A stretch of 28,468 nucleotides of DNA, taken from assembly GCA_003118195.1 (NCBI GenBank), contig BEXV01002278.1:28742-57209 (forward strand), read 5' to 3'. This document shows, piece after piece, positions 20,272-28,468 of this stretch; the first letter of the stretch is position 1; the number at the start of each line of letters is the position of its first letter. The stretch is from Hemicentrotus pulcherrimus. Its lineage: Eukaryota > Echinodermata > Echinoidea > Camarodonta > Strongylocentrotidae. Below the pieces are notes generated by a model that made no database searches, was not told the origin of the DNA, and worked only from the letters and a program-made list of their open reading frames with translations. The position numbers and the translations under genes were made by a program.

Positions 20272-21171
20272 ACAATTTATTTCACAAAGCTTAACCTTCC
20301 TTATTCCTTATCCGATGTTGTTCAAATTTTCACTGATTTTATTCAAATCTTTACAATAAAGCAACTTACAGTGGTACCTGTAGGAAGGTTTTGGTTCCCT
20401 TTACGAAAGTTAAGTACCCTACTCAATGAGGAATGTATCCATATTATATTATGATATTAAGAATGAAAAATACTCGTACTGCAGGTGACAGGCGAATCAC
20501 CTGCAAAACACAGCTTTAGGATGAATTTACAGGTTAATTTTTTCCTTTGTAATATCTTCCAAACATTATCAATACAATTTGACAGATATCAATAGCCATT
20601 TATAAAGCCATTCATTAGAGCCTTCATGGCAAATGGATCAGTTCTGTTAAAATGTAACTCTAAAAGCTTTTAGATTAACTATGTATGCCAACATAGTGGA
20701 GTAATAGGGACGATAGGCGCTAATTTTCATTGCAAATTTTCAGTCTCGTCACGTCTCAACTGATCAGACAGATTAGTCTAATTTGGGAATAACACTATAA
20801 AACCTGAGGCTATGTCTAATATCGTCTGCCCTTCAAAATAACTTCATTTCCGTTCCGCTTTCAATATTAAAAGGCCTAATGAATTGTACAATTTAACAGT
20901 CAAATATAAAGTTCATGGTTGAACAAAGTCGGTATAGGTACATTTTGTAATTGTTTCATAAAAACAATTAAATCATATTTCAAGGTAACAATGGATCTAT
21001 CCAGTTTGCAATCTATGTTTCAAACTAGTAATTTTGACCTTGCCAACTAGTGTATTTATTCGTCAAATTTGACATTGGATGTATAGGCAGTTCCTGATCC
21101 TCTTCACTAATTACGTTTTTTGTAAATGTCATCATCATAATTGCATCCTGTCATCAAGAATATTTGTTTGT
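20272..21171. other. Non-coding stretch
   Basis: No supportable gene or repeat. Short frames such as 20269-20454 overlap the element end and lack splice signals. Confidence 0.5.
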
Positions 21172-21545
21172 TTAAAGATAAAGACCAGTTATGGTCATGC
21201 CATTGCATTGTGAAAGAAACGTTGTGAAGGTAGATCATCTAGCATAGATGTACTGCAAGGTTCTGGAATCATCACAATGATAAGAAATTTGGCCCAGTCT
21301 TCATAAAGTTACAAGCACTGTACACAGAAAGATGTATATGGGACTACGCACATGTGCGCAACAGGTGCGTTTTTATCTCTCACACACACCAATAGATAAA
21401 CTAATTTACCAAATATATCAATTAGTAGGCAGTTTTCAAGCAAAATTGTTATCATTATGTATTATTCTTTCACATGATTGGTAATAAGAGCTTCCATTTC
21501 ATTTTTTGAAATTTGGGCGTTTCCAATACTGGTCTTTACCTTTAA
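21172..21545 (+). mobile_element. Family A TTAA element, full length
   Basis: TTAA at 21172-21175 and 21542-21545 flank inverted ends AGATAAAGACCAGT and AGGTAAAGACCAGT. The interior matches the 24042-24435 copy along its whole length (for example CCCAGTCTTCATAAA and TAATTTACCAAATATATCAA). Its 5' half matches 1-190 and 8723-8918. It is non-coding; TTAA targeting suggests mobilisation by a piggyBac- or Kolobok-type transposase. Confidence 0.85.
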
Positions 21546-22020
21546 ATTGCAAACATTGTCTATTCAGAGCCACAAGGGTCTATGGAAAAAATTTATGATT
21601 TAACACCTTTTTGGCTCCAAACATATGATTTGGAAAATTCCAGGAGGAAAAAATCTGATACCGGTACATATTTTTGCAACGAGAAGACAAACATCAAAGA
21701 AGATTTGACTTCATGCATTACTACTCATCTTTGAACATACATGTACGCTCAATCTATTCTACACTGCCAGTCCACCAGCATATGAGGATGTATACATGCA
21801 TCATTGTAGAACATCTCTGGGAGGTCAAAGGGCAGATTAAAAGTGTATCTTTTATCTCAAGAGCTGCTTAAGTTATCTCTTATTTCAAAAGAAAACAAAA
21901 GAAAAATATGACTTGGATAGAAACACCTTTTTTAAAATTTAAATGCATTATTTACAATACCACCAAACAGAAGATGTAAACTGAGCAGTTTTTAATTAAG
22001 AGACTTTGAATAACTCTCAC
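21546..22020. other. Non-coding stretch
   Basis: AT-rich, with no gene signals apart from the microexon candidate that follows. Confidence 0.5.
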
Positions 22021-22053
22021 CAAACTGATTACACTGGTATACTACTATTGACT
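22021..22053 (-). other. Candidate 33-base microexon
   Basis: On the minus strand a strong acceptor (TTCATTTTTCACTTTTTACAG) precedes 33 bases ending TTG|GTGAGAG. One frame is open (phase 1 to phase 1, SIVVYQCNQF). It is supported only by splice consensus, so chance is a serious alternative. Confidence 0.17.
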
Positions 22054-22130
22054 CTGTAAAAAGTGAAAAATGAATTAGATGAATTATATATCAAGTGAGG
22101 GCTTATAAGCAAGCCTCAAATCATTTTTTT

Positions 22131-22215
22131 TTTTCCACAGGGGCTCTTCCAACAACAAAAAAGAGCCCCATGAGCCTTTTCACAGGGGCTGTTTTAGTAA
22201 AAACCAGGGGCTCTT
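22131..22215 (+). repeat. GGGGCTCTT inverted and direct repeat cluster
   Basis: GGGGCTCTT at 22140-22148 pairs with AAGAGCCCC at 22161-22169. GGGGCT recurs at 22185-22190, preceded by the same TTTTCACA context as the first copy, and GGGGCTCTT recurs at 22207-22215. It forms a compact hairpin plus two further direct copies. Function unknown. Confidence 0.6.
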
Positions 22216-22494
22216 TTTTAATACACATTTCCATTGAATTGGTTCTCATGTTACTCCTAAATTCTTTGCTTAATCATTATCATTTACTAAGTCAGCATTT
22301 TCCTTCTTGCAACTTTATACGTTACGTGATGACATTCTCTCCATTTTCTCCTGTTCTGCACATTCCTCCTCATCATTCAGAGCAAGCTTATTGCATTCTT
22401 TCTTTAGTCTTTACCATTTCCTTCCACAACATCTTTGGTTTTCCTCTTCTTCTCAATATGCTCTCATACCACCCATTGCGATTGCCTCTATCTC
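22216..22494. other. Non-coding pyrimidine-rich stretch
   Basis: T- and C-rich DNA that supports a long but unconvincing plus-strand frame (22095-22586). No protein pattern was recognised. Confidence 0.45.
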
Positions 22495-22800
22495 CAGCAG
22501 ATATGGCTCGGCAGCGTGCACACTGCTTCTACCAGCTCTGTATGGCTACTGCTGACGACCGCACTGAGAGCTTCCGTTGTTTGTAATCGGCGAATAAACG
22601 TAATTGCTAACAATATGGCTGCCTCCGGACAACGATTAAGTCAAGCTAGAAATCCTGCACGCTAATCTTACTTCCTTAGTTCCATTTTATTGATATAAGG
22701 TTTGAACCTCAATATTGTGAGAAAGTTCTAACAGAAAAGATAATCTTTATTCTATAATTTCACCGGGGCGAATTCTAAATTTACAATCGCCCTCATGAGC
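22495..22800. promoter_or_regulatory. CpG-richer patch with YY1-like site
   Basis: CpG dinucleotides are clearly more frequent here than in the surrounding AT-rich DNA. CAATATGGCTGCC at 22611-22623 resembles the YY1 core (AAnATGGCnGC), which in animals is often found just downstream of transcription starts. An ATG in this motif opens a 16-codon frame to a TAA near 22665. This could be a promoter or first exon of an unseen gene, but there is no TATA box or clear donor, so support is modest. Confidence 0.25.
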
Positions 22801-23146
22801 TATCAGACAGAGACGATTTTGTAGCCCCCGTGTATTTTGAGCCTTGCTTAATATCAACATTGGATCAACTTGGAGGGGTGCGGAAAATGAGGTTCTAATT
22901 TGATTTTGCACTTCTGAAAGGGATAATAATTTTAATTCCTTTACATATGTATTCAGCGCTCATTCAGCTTTTCATTAATATAAAGTTGTATTCTGATCAG
23001 ATAGGGTCTTTAATGGCTTTAGGATATGAAAAGTAGTTACATTACAAATCCTAAAGATCGCTTTACTACACCAGCTGTGTGAGGTAATTAGGCCTTTTTT
23101 TTTTCTTTTTTAATCAGCCTACACACTAAACAGTACCCTTTCTTAC
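22801..23146. other. Non-coding stretch
   Basis: No gene signals. There is a T run at about 23096-23110. Confidence 0.5.
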
Positions 23147-23189
23147 CTTGGAGGAGCAATAAGTTAATTAGTCAATGATTACTAGGTCC
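23147..23189 (-). other. Candidate 43-base exon with stops in all frames
   Basis: Minus strand: an excellent acceptor (TGTTGTCTTCTGTCCTTTTAG) and an excellent donor (AAG|GTAAGAAAG) enclose 43 bases. All three frames contain a stop (TAG, TGA, TAA). If spliced in, it would be an untranslated exon, a non-coding RNA exon, or a frame-ending 'poison' exon. It is supported only by consensus sites. Confidence 0.22.
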
Positions 23190-23670
23190 CTAAAAGGACA
23201 GAAGACAACAAAAGGACATTAACAAGGTCGGTCATTTCAATTGTCACTTAATGAGAAATTATGCCCTCAAATGATTTTTTATTGTGGCGCACAATTGGAC
23301 AATCACAAAGGCTTATATCAAGTATTCTCGATGATCAATTCATCTTCTCTTAGCATGGAGTATCCAAGCGAGTCTCAACAATCGTCTGTTGAGTGCCAAA
23401 AGGGGGCTAACTCAGTGTTGAATGATGTGAGTTAATGCCCTTCTGGCTCTCGGCAGAAGGTGTGATAACAAGTAAATTGATGGATCAGATTTTTCATTAC
23501 AAGTCTACTAGTCTAGTAATATACCTACAGGTGTACATGTATGTATTGAATAATCAAACTAAGGGAATACTACTTTTTATTGAAGTTTTGAACACATGCA
23601 TAATGTACATAGCAAAGAATAAACTATTCAAGAAAACCTCATGAAGTCCATGCAGTTTTATTTTGAGTGT
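23190..23670. other. Non-coding stretch
   Basis: Two short adjoining frames (23241-23435 and 23435-23644) lack splice support or recognised motifs. I see no gene here. Confidence 0.5.
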
Positions 23671-23782
23671 TGCAAATGTAGATTGATGTCTTGCCAAAGG
23701 ACATTAGAGCTGAGGCAGGATTTGAACCCCGTACCTAGTGATCTGTAGTCGGATGACGTAACCACTCGACCACGAAACCTCT
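23671..23782 (-). mobile_element. tRNA-derived SINE, 5' part
   Basis: On the minus strand a tRNA-like head has box A (TGGTCGAGTGGTTACG, 23758-23773) and box B (GGTTCAAATCC, 23718-23728). It is followed by TGTCCTTTGGCAAGACAT, the counterpart of TATCCTTTGGCAAGATAT in the SINE at 10437-10799. The rest of the body and the tail are missing. The ends of the head do not form an acceptor stem, so it is not a functional tRNA gene. Confidence 0.75.
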
Positions 23783-24041
23783 ACATGGAGAACACAAACA
23801 TACAGATGTGTGCACAAAATCTATGAACCTCTGTGGGATTGAATGTAGTTAGAGTTCTTTTCAAATGCTCTGATCTGAAATCATGGACAGAATTTCAAGA
23901 ACAAAATATTTGCCACATGAATCTTGGATTCAACCAAGTTTCAATCAAATATCATTTGTCACTATATAAACTTATAATGTTACCTCCAAAAGCACAACAT
24001 GCTCAAATCCTTCATCAATCATGCCTTTTTTTGTGATTTGG

Positions 24042-24435
24042 TTAAAGGTTAAGACCAGTTATTGTCATGCGATTGCATTGTGAAAGAAACGTTGTGGAAT
24101 CGATCAGAAAAGGTTGATCATCTTATAAGTGTACTGCAAGGTTCTGGAATCATCAAAATAATAAGAAATTTGGCCCAGTCTTCATAAAAATACAAGCACT
24201 GTACACAGAAAGATGTATATGGAACTATATGCACACATGTGCGACACATGCGTTTATCTCTCACAGACCAATAGATAAACTAATTTACCAAATATATCAA
24301 TTGGTAGGCGGTTTCCCGGCAAAATTTGTATCATCATGTATTAGTCAAAACATATTCTTTCACATGATTGGAAATGGAGGCTTCCATTTCATTTTTTAAA
24401 ATTGGGGCGTTCTCAATACTGGTCTTTACCTTTAA
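24042..24435 (+). mobile_element. Family A TTAA element, full length
   Basis: TTAA at 24042-24045 and 24432-24435, with inverted ends AGGTTAAGACCAGT and AGGTAAAGACCAGT. It is the closest relative of the 21172-21545 copy, slightly longer through small internal insertions such as GTCAAAACATA near 24345. It is non-coding. Confidence 0.85.
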
Positions 24436-25954
24436 ACAACAGCACCTCAACAACAACAAAAATACAAAAAATTAAAATACTGAATAAAATGAGGGATACA
24501 TTAAGTAGCTATCGGATGACTCTATTTCTCCATCTCATCGCTAGCATGGAGAGGACAATGTGTAACGTGATCTTCCAAGTGTCCTAGACTTGAATATGTG
24601 ACATGACGTGCCCAAGGGCTACACATGATGATAATCATTGGTCAATTACCGGTGCCTACCCTTTTCTTTTTAGTTACTACTCCATGCCCGTCAGGGATGC
24701 TAAATTCAAGGACTTAAAAGCCAGTATTAACCATGACCTTATCAAGCCGTTTCTCCCCAAAATAACCGACTGGTCTTTTTTCATGCTCTGAATGTGAAAC
24801 CGAATGTGAAACCAAGCAGTAATGCACTTCTTTTTAACCTCTCTAAATCACCAGGTTTAAGAAGAATCAGTTTAAACGAACTCATGAGAAACACGTTTTG
24901 AGGTGAAGTTCCTGATGTCGTTTCTAAATATTTTATGGGAATCAACTTTACAATGCATGTATCAGATTCTGTATCAAGAATGAAAGCTGGTCAAAAACAT
25001 GAGAATTCTCGAGCAGGGTTGGTCATCTGCAGCAGTGTCTGCAGAGAAGAGTTTTAGTATGTCTAAACCATGAAGATATGAACAAATGCAGTAGTCATTT
25101 ACTAGGTGTTTAAATGTAAATGGTATTTTCTCCCTGATAATATGATAAATCAAGATAGATCAATCAATAGGAAGTAAAACGAATCCACGCGTATCTGGAA
25201 AGGTAACCCATTCAGAGCCATGGTGTTGGTAGTCTTTGTAAGAACTTGTTTCTTATTAAAATTACATGGATACATGTATTACATAAGAATGTGTGTGAGC
25301 ATTGGTTATATTACTGTATTTGTAAGATACGTAGCTACATGTACATGTAATGTTAGTCTGACTTAGTTAGAATGGAAGGGGTGAGGTGCAGGGAAAATGA
25401 CTACAAATTCTTGCATTCCCTACCCACTACAAATCTATTTCTGAATTCTGAGCAGTACAAATATATTCCATTGGTACTTGATAGCATTCCAAGCAGGGTT
25501 TTGACAGGAATAAGATGTCATCACTAAATCCCCGATTCCATCTGACCGGTATAGATACACCCCAAGCATGATCTTTATTCTAGAGATCTGGAACTAATCT
25601 GACTGCTGCTTGCTTCTGGTGGGTAGGTGGAGATAACAACTTCATCATTTTCTTAAATCAGATGCTAATATTCTGCTCATCACCATCTCCTGGGGCAAAA
25701 CACAAAGAATTCGGAACATGATGCAGTCGCTGCAATAGCCCTGGCCTGACCTTGGTAAAGCCTTGGTAAGTCACCCTCATTAGTCATTACCCCATCCAAT
25801 CATATACTGATCCTCCCCCGAATCAAACTCTTGACAAACAAAGCGATCCTACCGGCCATGTCAGCATTGGTCCCTATTGTTCATTTCAAAGCAGGGGATC
25901 CAAAACGAGCAGGGGAATTCCAAGTCGAGCACATCCTAGTACCCCACTTCAATC
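24436..25954. other. Non-coding stretch
   Basis: No supportable gene. It includes three copies of TACATGTA at 25271, 25336 and 25342, two of them overlapping. A segment at about 25661-25766 has an acceptor-like and a donor-like border, but every frame meets a stop. Confidence 0.5.
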
Positions 25955-26039
25955 ATACTGCTCAAAAGAGTTTGGTGGCAACGTGTAATACCATAAGGGA
26001 AGCTCAGACTATATACTGCTCAAAAGAGTATGGTAACAA
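25955..26039 (+). repeat. Direct repeat, period 58
   Basis: ATACTGCTCAAAAGAGT, then a TGGT-containing block, occurs at 25955 and again at 26013 with three or four differences over 27 bases. Only two copies are visible. Confidence 0.65.
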
Positions 26040-26064
26040 TATATTATCATGAATTGGTATACAC

Positions 26065-26089
26065 ATATATATATATAAATATATATATT
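26065..26089 (+). repeat. Interrupted (TA)n microsatellite
   Basis: Two TA runs separated by AA. Confidence 0.85.
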
Positions 26090-26907
26090 TAAAGTACTAA
26101 TTTTGTCATAAATGTTTGTTTTTATCTGCCACAAAAGTTTTCGGCCGTGATGATTATTATCTGTGTCAAGCCATTATGTATGGAAATTATTTCTTTAATT
26201 ATTTGTACATAATATATGGATATACTGTATATGATGGAATTTGTTTATGAAAATAAAGAACCTGGTGGAAGGGGGAGAAGAAAAAAAAAATTAAAAATTG
26301 GTGACTCCAGAAAATGGTGGCTCTCAGATAATTTCCAGTTTTAATTTACATAATGAGCTACGTGAAAATTTAAAGTTATATTTAGACTCATATTAAAATG
26401 GCAGCAAACTGCCACTTTGAAATCTAAATGGTAGGCCTGCATGCAGAGGACTTGATATGCACACACTGAAAAAGAATATCAATGCTAAAATATTCTTAAA
26501 TCAACACTTTCTATCAATTTCTTTATGCTTGAAATTATTGATGTTTACCTTTGTTATGTTTTTACGTTTTTGAGTGGAAATAATTTGAATGGAATTGAAT
26601 TGAATTGACATGAATCCAGTTTTAATAAAATATGTTATTACTTACAGAATTCATCTTTTTTTTAAAGTCATATTTTTTTTTCTCAAATCTTCCTGTATGC
26701 CATGGCCAATTTGTATGAATGTAGGCTTGCTTGAATACTTGACCTCAATGTATAAGCTTGTTTTCCTTCGCTTGTTTGGCTTGGAGACCACAACCTGTTC
26801 TCCATCATGTCATAACAAGAACCATGTTTTCGTTTCGTGTTCGTGTTCCCTCTGATGCAAGTTATGCTTTCGTAACTCAATATCTCCATTCTTTTATGAT
26901 TATTTAG
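26090..26907. other. Non-coding AT-rich stretch
   Basis: Contains an A run at 26281-26290 after AATAAAGAACC and a (GAATT)n-like run at about 26588-26605. Either could be the 3' tail of a decayed retrotransposon, but no body was identified. Frames at 26610-26970 are unconvincing. Confidence 0.45.
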
Positions 26908-26943
26908 AAAAATCTTGGTGATACAAAGGTGGATGGATACAAG
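26908..26943 (+). other. Candidate 36-base microexon
   Basis: A fair acceptor (CATTCTTTTATGATTATTTAG, with GTAAC upstream as a possible branch point) precedes 36 bases ending AAG|GTAGGT. Phase 0 is open and reads KNLGDTKVDGYK. One other frame is also open. Chance pairing of splice-like sites is possible. Confidence 0.2.
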
Positions 26944-27073
26944 GTAGGTTTGCATTAGTGTTGTATGCATATCAGCCCATGTTTGTGATATATATCAAAC
27001 CACACAAAGTGCTTTGATTCAGGTTACTCCATCAGAATTTTTTGTTTTTTTAAGTTTGTTTTTTTCTTTCTTA

Positions 27074-27273
27074 GAATTATTTCCAGTCAAATGAATCAAA
27101 TTCTAACAATTTCAATAGAATATTTCTTCAAGATGAACTAGAAAAGTTTTCTTTTTTCCTTTTTTTTTTTTANGAATTATTTCCAGTCAAATGAATCAAA
27201 TTCTAACAATTTCAATAGAATATATCTTCAAGATGAACTAGAAAAGTTTTCTTTTTTCCTTTTTTTTTTTTAA
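27074..27273 (+). repeat. Near-identical 100-base direct duplication with an N
   Basis: Bases 27074-27173 recur at 27174-27273 with one substitution (27124 versus 27224) and an N at 27173, the last base of the first unit. Each unit ends in a long T run. The near identity and the N at the junction suggest an assembly overlap left uncollapsed, or a very recent duplication. Confidence 0.9.
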
Positions 27274-27343
27274 ATCAATGTGTTGAAGCTGGGAAATGAG
27301 TATATTTTCCTTTTTTTTTAAAGTCATTAATTGACACAATGTG

Positions 27344-27853
27344 TTAAAGGTAATACACAGTTTTTGGAAATTTTGAAAATAGCCGGATAGCAATTTTTCA
27401 AAATTTCCAAAAACTGATATATTTGGATGCCCCTGAGGATGTATTATAAGCATTAAAAAAAAATAAGCCTCTAGAACACTTATGCTTTTGAGAAAGAAAT
27501 TATTCGACAAATTTACCGGTGCTCCGGGTAAATTTTGATAAATTTCAAATAGCTTATACAGCCGTCCAATGGTAGCTGCGACCATAAAAATCTCAGAATA
27601 TGCAGTTTTTATATATAATTTATAAACAGGAAAAGCAAATCGGTCGATTTCAGTCAAGAAACATTATTCTAAAGCTAAATTAATATCTTGAACTTGAGAG
27701 GGAGCTATACAACATAAAGAATTTATTATTTGCAATTTCATCAATTTCGACTCGATTTCAACCGCGACAATGATTGTAGGATCGCATATGCTTCCAATAT
27801 GTTCGTTCGAATCAATTTCATTACCCCATACCAAAATTTTGTATCACCTTTAA
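27344..27853 (+). mobile_element. Family D TTAA element
   Basis: TTAA at 27344-27347 and 27850-27853. The left terminus is AGGTAATACACAGTTTTTGG, and the reverse-complemented right terminus starts AGGTGATACAAAATTTTGG. A 22-base perfect inverted repeat lies just inside the left end (27358-27379 with 27395-27416), and a 9-base one at 27509-27517 with 27527-27535. The minus-strand 139-codon frame at 27238-27657 runs across the element boundary and is not a gene. Confidence 0.7.
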
Positions 27854-28200
27854 TGCCAACCATTGTTTCACTGTGAGGAACTGCTGAATAATTAACAGAA
27901 TGCTAAATGTAGATCTTCACATGTACATGTAGTATGAATGTTTCTCCCAAAAATCTATTCAGGTATACCTCGGGAAATAGATTAAATCATTATCAAAATT
28001 GCTTGCGCAATGATTGGGGTGGAATTAATGCTATTTTCAGGCTGTAGGAAACAATATTCTTTTCGTTTTTGTTGAGTCAGAACTTGCCGTAATACACGAT
28101 ATTAAGTGCTTTTTCTAATAAACTATTCGCCATACTCATGACCCAATTACATGATTTAAGTTTCATTATCCATTCATTAATCAAAATATGATTGAATTAC
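27854..28200. other. Non-coding stretch
   Basis: No gene signals. It contains a TACATGTA at 27924. It would be intron if the exon at 28201-28410 is real. Confidence 0.45.
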
Positions 28201-28410
28201 CTGTCCATCCATTCTGCAATAAAATGCAATTGACGGCTGGATCAGATTTACACCGTAGACACATTTTCCCCTCATCATTACAAAACCATTCTCTACGTCT
28301 GAAAGACATGTTCTGTGTCGCTCCAGGCGGGCAAACAGGAGTACGAAACAAATATCCTTGATAATGTTTACAGGCATAATATCTCATGAATGCAATTTGT
28401 ATAAAGGTCC
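28201..28410 (-). CDS. Candidate cysteine-rich exon, phase 1-1
   Basis: On the minus strand a pyrimidine tract made by the (CT)n run and TCATCCTCATTTAC is followed by GAACAAG as acceptor. A CAG|GTAATT donor closes the exon. The 210 bases are open in one frame that starts and ends in phase 1. About 70 residues carry six cysteines, with the spacing seen in YYACKHYQGYLF, then CPPG, WFCNDEGKMCLRC and NCILLQNGWTG. Symmetric phase 1-1 exons with even cysteine counts are typical of shuffled extracellular modules (EGF, sushi, TNFR and similar). I cannot match this to a specific module. A second frame (ATG at 28377) is also open and contains four cysteines, so the frame choice is not certain. Confidence 0.36.
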
Positions 28411-28430
28411 CTTGTTCACATGTAAATGAG

Positions 28431-28433
<3 letters not shown>

Positions 28434-28468
<35 letters not shown>
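28434..28468 (+). repeat. (GA)n microsatellite at window end
   Basis: An uninterrupted GA run continues beyond the window. On the minus strand it is a (CT)n tract directly upstream of the candidate exon at 28201-28410. Confidence 0.95.

Noticed and set aside
22095..22586. Longest plus-strand open frame (163 codons)
   Set aside because: It crosses the GGGGCTCTT hairpin and a pyrimidine-rich stretch, shows no domain, and overlaps other open frames of similar quality. Composition explains it.
22678..22736. Minus-strand open 56-base segment between TTCTGTTAG and GAA|GTAAGA
   Set aside because: Weak acceptor and only 18 codons; indistinguishable from chance.
23718..23782. Possible functional tRNA gene on the minus strand
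   Set aside because: Same SINE-type head; the ends do not pair as an acceptor stem, and SINE body sequence follows.
25661..25766. Segment with good acceptor (TTTTCTTAAATCAG) and TTG|GTAAGT donor
   Set aside because: All three frames contain stops within it, and the two tandem donor-like sites sit in a local repeat (CCTTGGTAA).
27238..27657. 139-codon minus-strand frame
   Set aside because: It spans the left boundary of element D and a T-run duplication, so it is a chance frame in transposon DNA.

Overview
This window looks like AT-rich eukaryotic genomic DNA. It is mostly intronic or intergenic, from a marine invertebrate, and my best guess is an echinoderm such as a sea urchin. The reasons are the absence of any long open frame, many simple repeats, a tRNA-derived SINE with a trinucleotide tail, at least six kinds of short inverted-repeat DNA transposon remnants, and a strong excess of the palindrome TACATGTA. 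Two single N characters show that this is assembled draft sequence. No taxon-specific gene was recognised, so the organism call is an inference.

Coding content is thin. The best-supported exon is on the minus strand at 14711-14869. It is an acidic-tailed frame with a branch point, an acceptor, and a stop codon touching a perfect donor. Its 5' end and upstream intron are tandemly duplicated at 15195-16060. The two differences in the copied 36 bases of exon are both synonymous. Weaker exon candidates lie at 299-371 (+), 18856-19093 (+) and 28201-28410 (-, cysteine-rich, phase 1-1). Several 33-43 base microexon-like segments have good splice signals, but about that many are expected by chance. 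I could not name a gene product for any of these.

Most identifiable features are mobile elements. Four unrelated short families (called A to D here) are bounded by TTAA and begin with AGG: A at 1-190, 8723-8918, 21172-21545 and 24042-24435; B at 7567-7947 and 14276-14366; C at 15290-15879; D at 27344-27853. A fifth element at 7948-8478 has TA target duplications and many GGGGTTAA motifs, and it sits exactly inside the right TTAA of the B copy. A 1.45 kb PIF/Harbinger relic occupies 16796-18246. Other elements are a 283-base CAC-ended element at 19989-20271, a 99-base palindromic element at 6425-6523, and two tRNA-derived SINEs at 10437-10799 (+) and 23671-23782 (-).

Layout: 1-511 has half of an A element, a candidate exon and hairpins. 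512-6424 is featureless AT-rich DNA. 6425-8918 is dense in elements. 8919-14275 is quiet apart from one SINE. 14276-18246 holds the exon, its duplication, element C and the Harbinger relic. 18247-24435 has a candidate exon, A elements, a CpG-richer patch and a SINE. 24436-28468 has short repeats, a suspicious 100-base duplication at an N, element D and a cysteine-rich candidate exon. No bacterial-style operon, CRISPR array or complete transposase gene is present.
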